Of a DNA stretch of 40,564 nucleotides, positions 1-9,222 are shown in pieces. The notes beneath the pieces are model-generated. The model had not been told where the DNA came from, searched no databases, and was given only the letters and a program-made list of their open reading frames with translations. The translations under genes were made by a program, and so were the position numbers. The stretch comes from Flavobacterium macrobrachii (GTDB lineage Bacteria > Bacteroidota > Bacteroidia > Flavobacteriales > Flavobacteriaceae). The stretch's first letter is position 1. Each line of letters starts with the position of its first letter. The DNA is taken from the NCBI RefSeq assembly GCF_014486675.1, contig NZ_JACTAC010000025.1:1-40564 (forward strand), read 5' to 3'.

Positions 1-2664
1 ATCACAATCGTCATCAATTCCATTCCAACAAACTTCTGTTGCGCCTGGATTAACTGCTGGATTGTTGTCGTTGCAATCGCCGCTTAATGCTGCATAACCT
101 ACTGGTTGAGTACATGCTAAAACACTTTCATTGTCCGTACCATATCCGTCGTTGTCATTATCTTTGAAAAATGTTAAGGCTCCATCACATAGTCCTTGAT
201 ATTCAATAGCTCCCATGTCTATAATACCAAATTGATTGAGATTAAAAACTCTTGGATTCCCCAATATGTCTATTGAACTGTTTGTTAAATTTTCAAAGAA
301 TGTATTTCTTCCAGCATCGAGAAGAGGACTTGAAGAAGTAAGACTATAATCATTTTCTGTAGGATTAACAAATAAAGGATCTTGGTTGACAATATTTGAA
401 GTAACCAAAGTTACATTGGTTGTAAAAACATCCCACGAAAAATTAGAATTCGAGAAACTCATATTACTTTGTGTATCATTAAAATAAGTACCTTTTAAGA
501 TGCTATTTTTAACAACAACTGTAGAATAAAAGTTATAACAAGTACTTCCAACAGACGCGGTATTATCGGCTAATGTAACGTTTGTGAGGTTTAAAGTGGT
601 GTCATGGCTACTTATACCTCCTCCATATGAAGAGGTATTACCTTGTGAAGTATTTTTGTAAATTAATGCATTAGTGAAAGATGCATTTGAACTTTGGTTG
701 TAAATACCTGCTCCTGCTCCATTAAATCCATTGCTAATATTATTGTGTATTGTTACATTGAAGTAAGTTGGATTACCACCATTATTATATATTCCTCCAC
801 CAGATCCCGCTTCATTAAATGCAAAATCAGCATTTGAAACTACAGGTGAAGAATTAAAATTATACAAACCTCCACCGGAGTTTGATGCTAGATTATTTTC
901 AAAAGTAACATTCTCCAATGTTGGATTAGCATTAAAATTAAACATACCAGCACCATTAGCAGCAGAATTATTTCTAAAAATTACATTGGAGATAACAGGA
1001 GAGGACTCTCTACAAAATATTGCACCTCCACCATTACCACCTGAAGCTAATAGATTGTTTTCAAAAACTAAATTTCTAAAGATAGGAGATGCGTTAAAAA
1101 GATACATACCTGCACCACTAACATTATTATACCCGTTTTGAATTGTAAATCCATCTAGAATAGCAGTATTATTGAGTGCCTCAGCATTGAAGAAACCATT
1201 ATTAAAAACCCTTCTAACTCCATTACCCGTTATTACAGTAGGATAAATATTCCAATTTCTATCTGAAAGGTTTGGGTTACCGTTTGAAGGAAAACCACCG
1301 AGTATAGTAAGATTGTTACGCATTTTCAAACCTGTTCCAACGGACTCATAGCTACCTTGAGCTACCCAAATTTGAGTTATTGTTGGATTGTTTTCAGCTG
1401 CGGATAACGCCTCTGCTAAATCTCCCAAAGCATCATTCCAACTAGAACCGTTTCCACTAGAATTTTTCTTAACATAAAGAATACCATTTGAGTCAGGAAC
1501 AGGTGTAATAGCGTTTAAAAGCCTTGCGATTCTATTTCTTGTAATTCCGTTGTATTGAGTAAAATCCCCTCCAATAATGATTTTGCCATCGAGTTGAACT
1601 GCGGTAGTCCTAACAGTATTATTCGCCCCCGAACCCGGGTTAAAAGTAGTATCTAAACTACCATCCGAATTCAATCGGGCAATACAGATTCTTGTTGAGC
1701 CATTAAAGTTTGTAAAATTCCCACCAATTATGATTTTACCATCGGGTTGGACTGCGGTGGTATAAATAACACTATAAGCACCTGAACTTGGGTTAAAAGT
1801 AGTGTCTAAACTCCCGTCTGGATTCAAGCGAGCAATGTAATTTCTGATTATGCCGTTGAGACTTGTAAAAAAACCCCCAATTATTATTTTGCCATCGGGT
1901 TGGACTGCGGCGGTATAAATAATACTATTCGTCTCCGAACCTGGATTAAAAGTAGTGTCTAAACTCCCATCCGTATTCAAGCGGGCAATACGGTTTTTGG
2001 AAGTGCCATTAAAGCTTGTAAAATCTCCACCAATTATTATTTTGCCGTCGGGTTGGACTACGGTGGTATAAATTATATTGTTAGCCCCTGAACCCGTGTT
2101 AAAAGTGGTGTCAACACTTCCATCCGGATTCAAACGAGCAATACGGTTTCTGGTTGTGCCATTAAAACTTATAAATTCTCCCACAACTATTATTTTGTCA
2201 TCGGGTTGGACTGCGGTGTTCCAAACAGTATTATTAGCCCCCGAACCTGTGTTAAAAGTAGTATCTAAACTACCATCCGAATTTAAACGAGCAATACGGT
2301 TTATAGAACTACCGTTAAAGCTAGTAAAAAAACCCCCAATTATTATTTTGCCATCGGGTTGAACTGCGGAAGTAGATACGTGAATATTCGCCCCTGAACC
2401 CGTATTAAAAGTTGTATCTAAACTGCCGTCCGTATTCAAACGGGCAATTCTGTTTATGGGTATACCATTGTAATTAGTAAAACTTCCTCCAATAATGATT
2501 TTACCATCAGACTGAATTACCGATGTAATAACATTATCATTAGCACCAGAATTAAAAAACTCACCAACTGTAATGTTGAAAGTGTTATCGTTCGCCCCTG
2601 GCTGAGCATTAAGCAAAAAGCTCATTAAAAAAAGGATGCATAAATAAAAATAGTTCTTTTTCAT
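1..2664 (-). CDS. Large secreted protein with delta-60 repeats, beta-helix and MopE motif (partial, C-terminus beyond window)
   Basis: The frame starts at the ATG at 2662-2664 and stays open to position 1, so the C-terminus is missing. Residues 1-20 form a signal peptide (MKKN, hydrophobic core, LNAQ). Residues about 35-380 hold seven copies of a roughly 51-residue unit with the cores DGKIIIGG, NRIARL and DGSLDTTFN, which are delta-60 (DUF5122) beta-propeller repeats. Residues about 395-800 are rich in short NN/G turns and fit a right-handed parallel beta-helix of the polymorphic outer-membrane type. The visible end has a MopE-type metal-binding motif (DNDNDGYG, GDCNDNNPAVNPGATE, NGIDDDCD). 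Family knowledge suggests an exported surface or extracellular protein. A T9SS sorting domain is expected past the window edge because the two neighbouring paralogues have one, but it is not visible here. Ligand and function are unknown. Confidence 0.88.
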   Translation of the reverse strand, partial: MKKNYFYLCILFLMSFLLNAQPGANDNTFNITVGEFFNSGANDNVITSVIQSDGKIIIGGSFTNYNGIPINRIARLNTDGSLDTTFNTGSGANIHVSTSAVQPDGKIIIGGFFTSFNGSSINRIARLNSDGSLDTTFNTGSGANNTVWNTAVQPDDKIIVVGEFISFNGTTRNRIARLNPDGSVDTTFNTGSGANNIIYTTVVQPDGKIIIGGDFTSFNGTSKNRIARLNTDGSLDTTFNPGSETNSIIYTAAVQPDGKIIIGGFFTSLNGIIRNYIARLNPDGSLDTTFNPSSGAYSVIYTTAVQPDGKIIIGGNFTNFNGSTRICIARLNSDGSLDTTFNPGSGANNTVRTTAVQLDGKIIIGGDFTQYNGITRNRIARLLNAITPVPDSNGILYVKKNSSGNGSSWNDALGDLAEALSAAENNPTITQIWVAQGSYESVGTGLKMRNNLTILGGFPSNGNPNLSDRNWNIYPTVITGNGVRRVFNNGFFNAEALNNTAILDGFTIQNGYNNVSGAGMYLFNASPIFRNLVFENNLLASGGNGGGAIFCRESSPVISNVIFRNNSAANGAGMFNFNANPTLENVTFENNLASNSGGGLYNFNSSPVVSNADFAFNEAGSGGGIYNNGGNPTYFNVTIHNNISNGFNGAGAGIYNQSSNASFTNALIYKNTSQGNTSSYGGGISSHDTTLNLTNVTLADNTASVGSTCYNFYSTVVVKNSILKGTYFNDTQSNMSFSNSNFSWDVFTTNVTLVTSNIVNQDPLFVNPTENDYSLTSSSPLLDAGRNTFFENLTNSSIDILGNPRVFNLNQFGIIDMGAIEYQGLCDGALTFFKDNDNDGYGTDNESVLACTQPVGYAALSGDCNDNNPAVNPGATEVCWNGIDDDCD
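1555..2560 (-). repeat. Seven tandem ~153-bp delta-60 repeat units
   Basis: The plus-strand block close to GCCATCGGGTTGGACTGCGG recurs near 1579, 1739, 1890, 2042, 2197, 2349 and, more diverged, 2502. The spacing is about 150-160 bp, in step with a 51-codon protein unit. The inner copies are the most alike, which fits recent duplication or conversion inside the gene. The units encode DUF5122/delta-60 propeller blades. Copies are adjacent and coding, so this is not a CRISPR array. Confidence 0.85.
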
Positions 2665-2745
2665 ATTTGAGTTTGATTATATTAAAATTATTAATTAGAA
2701 TTTAATTCTTTTAATTTGAGTGTTTTATTTAAAATTCAAATTTAT

Positions 2746-2753
2746 TATTTTTG
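2746..2753 (+). promoter_or_regulatory. Candidate -7 box of the LuxR-type gene
   Basis: TATTTTTG matches the Bacteroidota -7 consensus TAnnTTTG and lies 52 bp before the ATG at 2806. No TTG is found at the expected -33 spacing, so this is only a candidate. The intergenic region is divergent and also carries TAAATTTG on the minus strand at 2737-2744, facing the delta-60 gene. Confidence 0.3.
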
Positions 2754-2805
2754 AAAATAGTTTAAAATAGCTATTTATAGTGATTTATTGACCTAATTTA
2801 AAAAT

Positions 2806-3591
2806 ATGGAATTACTCAAATTTGACGAAATGAAAAAAACTTGGTATCAAATTGCTAGGTATCAGGATAAACCTATGGATGTGAATTTTGAATTAGAAAT
2901 CCATAAAAAATTACTAGACATTTTTCAAGTAGGCGACTACTATTATTACATTTTTAATCCAGCTACTGCAACTTTTGAATATGTTAGCGAGAATGTTAAA
3001 AACATCATGAAAGTAGAAAATACTGAAGATTTTTCCCCTCAATATGTTTTTGAAAACATGCATCCTAATGATCAAAAAAGATTTTTAGCACACGAACAAA
3101 AAGTAGCGGAATTTTTTGGTCAGTTAACTCCAGAACAAGTTCTTAAATATAAAGTGAGTTATGATTATAGAATGAAGACCGTTGAAGGTGATTACAAATG
3201 GATATTAATGCAAACGGTTACTATTCAAACAGATGATACCGGAGCAGTTATTCGTGTTATTGGAGTACAAACGGATATTACCCATTTAAAATCCAACAAC
3301 CAACCATCTGGACTGTCTTTTATTGGATTAGAGGGTGAAAAATCATACTATAATGTAAAAGTTGATGATTACATTTCAGTACAGACTTCCCATGAAACGT
3401 ACAACTTAACAAAACGAGAAAAAGATGTATTAGACCTAATTGTAAAAGGAAAAACCAGCACACAAATTGCGTTAATATTATTCATCAGTAAACATACTGT
3501 TGACAATCACAGAAAAAATATTCTCAGAAAAACCAACTGTAAACAAGTTTCCGAACTAATCATCAAAACAATTTCCGAAAGATTGATTTAA
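2806..3591 (+). CDS. PAS domain-containing LuxR-family transcriptional regulator
   Basis: This 261-residue cytoplasmic protein has no signal peptide. Residues about 45-155 form a PAS sensor domain of the PAS_3 type; the segment ending VIGVQTDITHLK is the usual C-terminal PAS strand. Residues about 198-256 form a LuxR/GerE helix-turn-helix with LTKREKDVLDLI and the recognition helix region SKHTVDNHRKNI. Bacteroidota encode many such stand-alone PAS-LuxR regulators, most with unknown signals. It is the only plus-strand gene among minus-strand T9SS genes and is divergent from the delta-60 gene, so local regulation of these surface proteins is possible but inferred. The ATG at 2806 gives the full PAS domain and follows an A-rich leader. 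Confidence 0.88.
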   Translation: MELLKFDEMKKTWYQIARYQDKPMDVNFELEIHKKLLDIFQVGDYYYYIFNPATATFEYVSENVKNIMKVENTEDFSPQYVFENMHPNDQKRFLAHEQKVAEFFGQLTPEQVLKYKVSYDYRMKTVEGDYKWILMQTVTIQTDDTGAVIRVIGVQTDITHLKSNNQPSGLSFIGLEGEKSYYNVKVDDYISVQTSHETYNLTKREKDVLDLIVKGKTSTQIALILFISKHTVDNHRKNILRKTNCKQVSELIIKTISERLI

Positions 3592-3638
3592 ACTAGTTTT
3601 AGTTGATAAGTAATTAATAATTATTTTTAAAATTTGAC

Positions 3639-3671
3639 AAAAACCCCTTTCGAAAATCGAAAGGGGTTTTT
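3639..3671. terminator. Bidirectional intrinsic terminator between convergent genes
   Basis: A 15-bp perfect stem (arms 3639-3653 and 3657-3671, core ACCCCTTTCGA) has an AAA loop and is flanked by A and T runs on the two strands. It sits between the end of the LuxR-type gene (3591) and the end of the minus-strand T9SS gene (3703), so it can serve both. Confidence 0.9.
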
Positions 3672-3702
3672 TTAGTAAACTAATAGTTCTAAATTCTAAT
3701 TG

Positions 3703-6700
3703 TTAACGTTTTACCACTCTTAGTGTTTTAGTTTGCTCACCTTGTGTTACAACTACATTGTAAACACCTGATGGATAACGCTCACCAATTGCTACTGTTT
3801 CTATCTCGTTAACTGATACTGAACGTTGTTCTACTAATCGTCCTACCATATCATATACTGTAATGTCAATTCCAGCAGTTTCTGATGTGTTTACATCTAA
3901 CTGGAATGCACTTGAATATGGGTTTGGATAAGCTACAACTGCAAATGGAACTTTAGCTAAACGCGCTACCATCGTTGAAATGTCACACGCTTTCCCGTCT
4001 GGTCCAAATACACCTCCTAATTGAATTGCTACCGATACGCTATAGTTTTTGTTCACTGTTGCTGCGGTAAACATGTTCAATTTGAAGTTTGGTACTGTAC
4101 GTTCAATTGAACCTACTGGTATCAAATCTTCTCCTACTTGCTCGAATAAAGTAACTCGATATGTTGGGAAACCTGGATAAGGCACTATAGTCAACGTTTG
4201 GTCTAAGCCTGTTGTTGATAATCCACATAATGATGGGGTTATCTCCGTTACTGGGAAAGATGGCGTTGTTACAGCACATGCTGGTCCAAAGTTTGACCAA
4301 ACTGGAGTAGTTCCATTCATTATCATGTATCTTACCGATACTGTGTAACTAGTACTATACTGTAATGTTACGCCTTGGAAAGCTGATAAGCTTGAGAAAC
4401 GACTTGCGCTTGGAACTGTATAATAATAAGTTGGTTCTGGACCATTATCGCTAGTCAATCGAATTCTGAATTCGTATTGTTGTGCAAACAAGGCTGGACT
4501 TGCCGAGATGGTTGCTCCTAACGAACTTACTGTTGTTCCACATGTTGGGCTACTTAATCCAATTAACGGAATACTTGGTGTTACTACTGTACATGTTTCT
4601 CCATAACCTGATTGAACGGCTGTATTTGAAATAACATCAATAAACTCAAACTGTACATCTACTGTATAGCTTGTAGAATACTGTGGTGTTAATCCAATGA
4701 ATGAATTCATCGATACAAATCTACTTGGTGATTGTACATAGTAATACTGTGGCGTTGGTCCGTTGTCGCTTGTCAATCTTGCTCTAAAAGTATATGAGAT
4801 TGCATTTAATCCTACTGTTGAGCTGATGTTTGACGTTAAGCTTGCTAAAGTAACTCCACAGCTTGCTGGCGCTAATTTCACTAATGAAATTACTGGGCTA
4901 AACACTGTTATGGTATTACCTGCATAAGGTACATTCTCTCCATCAATAACTGCTGCTGCGGTTACTGTGTAGCTAACGTTGTAGTTACGCATGTTTTGTG
5001 GTATAGTAACAAAACGTGTTGGCGAAGCTACTTCTTGTGAAACGCCTGTTTGATTGTTTGTAATAGTAAATCTGTAGGTTCTTGTTGTAGAACCTGCATA
5101 GCTGTATGGCTGAGCCGAAACTGCTATAGCAAAGGATGGCAAGGTTGTATTGTTTGCCGTTGCCATGTTTACCACTACTGGTGAACATCCTTCTGATTGT
5201 AATCCGTCACAATCGTCATCAATTCCATTCCAACAAATTTCTGTTGCGCCAGGGTTAACTGCTGGATTGTTGTCGTTGCAATCGCCGCTTAATGCTGCAT
5301 AACCTGATGGTTGTTCCAACGATTCTGTTGTTATTAATGTATTTCCAAAACCATCACCATCAATATCCTGATAGAAGGTTTGTGTTTCACAATTCAATCG
5401 ATAGATAGCTGTTGCATCTTTTATCCATTGTGGATTAGAAATAGCCGCAGCAACATTGGATACTTTAATACATGTTAAATTAGGATTAAATATACAGCTA
5501 AGAGAAGTTAAAACATTATTATTTGATACATCTAAAGTAGACAATTGATTGAAACCACATAAAAGACTGTTGAGTGCCGTATTATTTGTAACATCTAAGC
5601 TAGAAAGTAAATTACCCGAACAATGCAACGTAAATAATCTATCACATGAAGAAACATCTAAATTTATTAGTTGATTACCAGAGCAATCAATTTGTTGTAG
5701 TTCAGTGTTTGTCGAAACATCTAAGCTGGCTAACTGATTACCGGAGCAAAGTAACGAGATTAATGATGTACAGGCGTTAACATTTAAGTTTGTAAGTTGA
5801 TTTGATCGAGAATCCAAATATAGTAGTTGCGAATTAGCAGACAAATTTAAAGTAGTTAACTGGTTGTTTAAACAACCTAAACTAGTTAAAGCAGTATTCA
5901 TCGATAAATCCAAATTTGTTAATTGATTGTTAGCACAAAACAAACCAGTTATGTTAATAAAAGCTTCAATCCCTGTTAAAGAACTTACATTCAGCGAATT
6001 AACATCGATTACACCTGAATAAGCAATTGCTTCATCACAACTAATTTCTGAATCACCATTTAAATTAATGCTACTGTTGTTAATTAAGTAATTTTTAAAG
6101 TTTAAGTCTGGTATAGTTATCGCAAAAGGATTTATCAATGCGTTATTGTCGTTACAATCGCCGCTTAAAAGTACATAACCTACTGGTTGAGTACAATTAA
6201 CTATAGTAACGTCTGTTTTTCCATATCCGTCACCATCTGTATCTTGATACCAAGTTTGGTTAGCAGAAACACTAATTACTACTGTGTTGTTGGTCGTTGG
6301 AGAAAAAGGAGCTGTTGTAGCATCTGTTCTCTCTATTTGAGTGATAACTAAATTTTGACCATTGTTTTCTTCGAAAACTTGGATAGAAAGTGTTGCTAAA
6401 CCAGAAGCGTTAGCCACTACATTATTGGCAGTGAATTCAACATCATTAATAGTATAAGTAATATTTGAAACGCTATCGGCAATTAATCCTGTGATGAAGA
6501 AAGTAGCGTTAGTACCATCGCATACTAAATCACCACTTTGGAAAACTGTACCAAATGTAGGTGGAGCAGCTAGTGTTGTTACATCGATTTCATTAGAGTT
6601 TGAAGTTGTAGTAGTACCACTTGTTGCTCTTACTACATAGCTGTATTCTGTTTGAGGACTTAGTCCAGAAACTTGTTGAGAAGTTCCGTTTACAGCTAAT

Positions 6701-9042
6701 GCTTCGTAACCAGGAACATACTGAATAGAAGTTACACCAGTTGCTAATTTTAAACTGATATCATCGATATCTGCTAATTGATAAGCTCTTATACTGATTC
6801 TAATAATTGAACTGGTAGCCGTAAATGTTTTTTCGTATTTAGTCCAAGTACTTGCTGCGGCTAACTTAGGAGTTCCTGCATCGATATAATTAGAGCCCGA
6901 TGTACCTTGAATGGTATAGTTTTTTAAACCATTAGAATCAGAACCATTGTAGTTATTGTACCAGAAAGAGAATACATACGTTTGTCCGATTTCTACAGTA
7001 ACATCTTGTTGAAGAACAGATGAACCTGTTCCTTGAGAACGAGAAGCATAGTAAGTTCCAGAATTTGGAGAAGACGTTTGAACTGTATAGTTAGCATTAT
7101 TAGAACCTGTCCAATTTGATTTATCGCCTGTTTCGAAACCGCCATTAACCACTAGTTCTGGAGCTTCGCCAGCAACCATTCTATATACATCTAATTCATA
7201 GCTTTCTGCACCTGAAACTTCATCCCAGTTTGCTGTAAAACTAGAAGAAGAAACATTTGTTGCAGCGGTTGCTACAGGTGTTGCCAAAGAAGGTACTCCT
7301 GTTAAAGTCAACACTACATCATCGGCACCAAGACTAGAAAGTCTAACTGAAGCAGCATGTTGTGTTTGTAATGTTGTTGGTTGATACGTAATTACTAAAC
7401 TTCCCGAAGCGTTTCCACTATTTACTGTGAAGCTAGTTTCAGAAATAGAAAATTGTGCAGCGTCAGTACCTTCAAGAGTTACTGAAATATCTTCAGTTAA
7501 TAGGAAACCATTAACTGCTATTGTTTCTGTATCTGTACTTCCTATAGTAGCCGCAAGCTGAGGCACTGTTACTGGGTTTGTAGTTATTGAAGGCTGAGGT
7601 TCATCGGCAGTAACTTGAATAGAGAATGTATTTTCAGCCGCTGAATTCCAAGCTGCTACTCTTATATAATAGGTAACACCAGAAGTTAAGAATACAGAAA
7701 TAACTTCTGGATTATCTAAAATTGAAGAACCAATATCTGTAGAAGTGGTTGGACAATTTGAAGATTGATCAAATATATACAAATCAGCATCACCTGAAAA
7801 ATCAGAAAGAGTGATTGTATGCGTTGCTGAATAAGTAGGTGTTACAGAATACCAAACATCTTTTCTGTTGAATGGTGATACAAAGCTTGAATATTGTAAA
7901 TTTCCATTAACAGCTGAACCATTAACAGTAAGTACTCCAGCATTTGAACACGCATCATTATTTGGAGCATTAACAATTGTAATATCTCTTGTTGCTACTT
8001 CACTATTTGTTAATCCATCAGCTACCGCAACTGCTTTTATAGTAGTAGAAGTTGTAACTGCAAAAGGAGTTGAATATTGATTTGAAGAAGTTGTTGGTGT
8101 ACTGCCATCTGTAGTATAATAAATCGTAGCATTAGCTGTAGATGTTGACAAAGTTATGTTAGTTGAATTAACATAAGTATCAGTAGCTACTGCTGTACCT
8201 GATGCAGCAATAGAAGGTGTTGCTACAACAGTTGGAGTGCCTGAACTAGGTAAAACACAAGTGTTATACCAAACTACATTATCAAGAGCTAATTGAGCAA
8301 CATTACTAGTAGAACTTTCAGCATAAAAACGGAAAGCATTGATATTACTGTTAGCTGCTAATTGAGCTTTTGCTAAATCATCTCCTACTAAAACTCCATT
8401 AACCCACAAATCATAAGTATTAGAAGCAACTGAACCACCTGTATAGCTGACAGATGACGCACTGTTATTACCTATGATAGTAACTGAGTAAGCTGTATTT
8501 TGAGCAAAAGGTGTTCCTGACAAACCTGTTGCATTCCAATTTCCAGCATTTCTATTATTGGTAGTAATAGTATTGGAAGCACCAAAAACCCAACGAAGAC
8601 CAGTAAAAATTTGATTTCCTGTAAATGTTGATGATTGAGTTGCATTGAACCCTGTACCATTTCCTGCGAAAAAATACCAAGTTCCAGAAGAACCACCTGA
8701 AAGATGTAAATCAAAAGAAACTGTAAAAGTACTAGCTGCAGTACCAAACTCAGTTGAAGTAACAGCAATACTGTTGATTGAACCACCTGTAGGCGCAATA
8801 CCTCTTAATTCACCATCAGTTCCAATAGATTGACCTGGATTTTGGATTGTAAATCCACCACCTCCAGTACCCACTCTAACACCACCAAGACCTGTATTGG
8901 CTGTAGTTGCAGTTGTTCCACTTGTTGGATTTCCAAAATCAAGTGTACCGTTTGGGGTTTGCCCCCAACTAAAAAAAGATGGCAAAATCATCAAAATCAG
9001 AAGCCATGATTTCCTTAGATTACAAAATAATTTTTCTTTCAT
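3703..9042 (-). CDS. Giant modular T9SS-secreted protein (1779 aa) with CHB, FN3, leucine-rich and MopE modules
   Basis: Residues 1-28 form a signal peptide. A lectin-like N-terminal region follows. Residues about 300-330 resemble a chitobiase C-terminal (CHB_HEX) module (TIYYTTDGSTPTTSS). Residues about 360-430 look like a pre-peptidase or similar beta-sandwich (DVWYSV, GDADLYIFD). FN3 halves near 587-620 and 774-820 flank a carbohydrate-binding-like insert (VVNGGFETGD). MopE motifs occur near 931-970 and 1221-1284. Between them, about 985-1215, is a leucine-rich repeat block (NQLTNLDLS type). Residues 1290-1690 match a long module in the 932-residue neighbour. The last ~75 residues are a T9SS type A sorting domain (AYPNPYSSAF, VYDMVGRLVEQ, VVKR end). 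It is probably a cell-surface or released adhesin or polymer-binding protein. No catalytic domain was recognised. Confidence 0.9.
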   Translation of the reverse strand: MKEKLFCNLRKSWLLILMILPSFFSWGQTPNGTLDFGNPTSGTTATTANTGLGGVRVGTGGGGFTIQNPGQSIGTDGELRGIAPTGGSINSIAVTSTEFGTAASTFTVSFDLHLSGGSSGTWYFFAGNGTGFNATQSSTFTGNQIFTGLRWVFGASNTITTNNRNAGNWNATGLSGTPFAQNTAYSVTIIGNNSASSVSYTGGSVASNTYDLWVNGVLVGDDLAKAQLAANSNINAFRFYAESSTSNVAQLALDNVVWYNTCVLPSSGTPTVVATPSIAASGTAVATDTYVNSTNITLSTSTANATIYYTTDGSTPTTSSNQYSTPFAVTTSTTIKAVAVADGLTNSEVATRDITIVNAPNNDACSNAGVLTVNGSAVNGNLQYSSFVSPFNRKDVWYSVTPTYSATHTITLSDFSGDADLYIFDQSSNCPTTSTDIGSSILDNPEVISVFLTSGVTYYIRVAAWNSAAENTFSIQVTADEPQPSITTNPVTVPQLAATIGSTDTETIAVNGFLLTEDISVTLEGTDAAQFSISETSFTVNSGNASGSLVITYQPTTLQTQHAASVRLSSLGADDVVLTLTGVPSLATPVATAATNVSSSSFTANWDEVSGAESYELDVYRMVAGEAPELVVNGGFETGDKSNWTGSNNANYTVQTSSPNSGTYYASRSQGTGSSVLQQDVTVEIGQTYVFSFWYNNYNGSDSNGLKNYTIQGTSGSNYIDAGTPKLAAASTWTKYEKTFTATSSIIRISIRAYQLADIDDISLKLATGVTSIQYVPGYEALAVNGTSQQVSGLSPQTEYSYVVRATSGTTTTSNSNEIDVTTLAAPPTFGTVFQSGDLVCDGTNATFFITGLIADSVSNITYTINDVEFTANNVVANASGLATLSIQVFEENNGQNLVITQIERTDATTAPFSPTTNNTVVISVSANQTWYQDTDGDGYGKTDVTIVNCTQPVGYVLLSGDCNDNNALINPFAITIPDLNFKNYLINNSSINLNGDSEISCDEAIAYSGVIDVNSLNVSSLTGIEAFINITGLFCANNQLTNLDLSMNTALTSLGCLNNQLTTLNLSANSQLLYLDSRSNQLTNLNVNACTSLISLLCSGNQLASLDVSTNTELQQIDCSGNQLINLDVSSCDRLFTLHCSGNLLSSLDVTNNTALNSLLCGFNQLSTLDVSNNNVLTSLSCIFNPNLTCIKVSNVAAAISNPQWIKDATAIYRLNCETQTFYQDIDGDGFGNTLITTESLEQPSGYAALSGDCNDNNPAVNPGATEICWNGIDDDCDGLQSEGCSPVVVNMATANNTTLPSFAIAVSAQPYSYAGSTTRTYRFTITNNQTGVSQEVASPTRFVTIPQNMRNYNVSYTVTAAAVIDGENVPYAGNTITVFSPVISLVKLAPASCGVTLASLTSNISSTVGLNAISYTFRARLTSDNGPTPQYYYVQSPSRFVSMNSFIGLTPQYSTSYTVDVQFEFIDVISNTAVQSGYGETCTVVTPSIPLIGLSSPTCGTTVSSLGATISASPALFAQQYEFRIRLTSDNGPEPTYYYTVPSASRFSSLSAFQGVTLQYSTSYTVSVRYMIMNGTTPVWSNFGPACAVTTPSFPVTEITPSLCGLSTTGLDQTLTIVPYPGFPTYRVTLFEQVGEDLIPVGSIERTVPNFKLNMFTAATVNKNYSVSVAIQLGGVFGPDGKACDISTMVARLAKVPFAVVAYPNPYSSAFQLDVNTSETAGIDITVYDMVGRLVEQRSVSVNEIETVAIGERYPSGVYNVVVTQGEQTKTLRVVKR

Positions 9043-9070
9043 AATGTTATAATTTGAACTTTGACAACTA

Positions 9071-9103
9071 CAAAATTATAGCATTTTTTTTGGAATTAAG
9101 CAA
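9071..9103 (-). promoter_or_regulatory. Candidate promoter of the 1779-aa T9SS gene
   Basis: On the minus strand a TAATTTTG box (9071-9078) matches TAnnTTTG. A TTG (9101-9103) lies 22 bp upstream, at the long end of the usual Flavobacterium spacing. The implied leader is about 20 nt, typical of the group. This is inferred from sequence only. Confidence 0.4.
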
Positions 9104-9175
9104 TAAAACATTAACTAATTGTTAATGATTACCAATAAGTTAGTTCGTCGATTTTTACAAACCTTTTATCGATAA

Positions 9176-9202
9176 AAAAAGCCCTCAAGTTGAGGGCTTT
9201 TT
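9176..9202. terminator. Intrinsic terminator after the 932-aa T9SS gene
   Basis: The stem GCCCTCA/TGAGGGC (9181-9187 and 9191-9197) is extended by A/T pairs and flanked by A and T runs. It lies 20 bp past the stop codon of the minus-strand gene ending at 9223. Confidence 0.88.
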
Positions 9203-9222
9203 ACTTTTTATGATTTGAAAAA

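Noticed and set aside
2078..2362. 94-codon plus-strand open frame over the delta-60 repeats
   Set aside because: It is an antisense shadow of the repeated coding units; its internal repetition mirrors the real minus-strand protein.
1555..2560. Possible CRISPR-like array
   Set aside because: Units are about 150 bp, adjacent and in one continuous reading frame, with no spacers and no cas genes.
8472..8833. Overlapping open frames on both strands inside the 1779-aa gene
   Set aside because: They are low-complexity shadows in a long, well-supported coding region.
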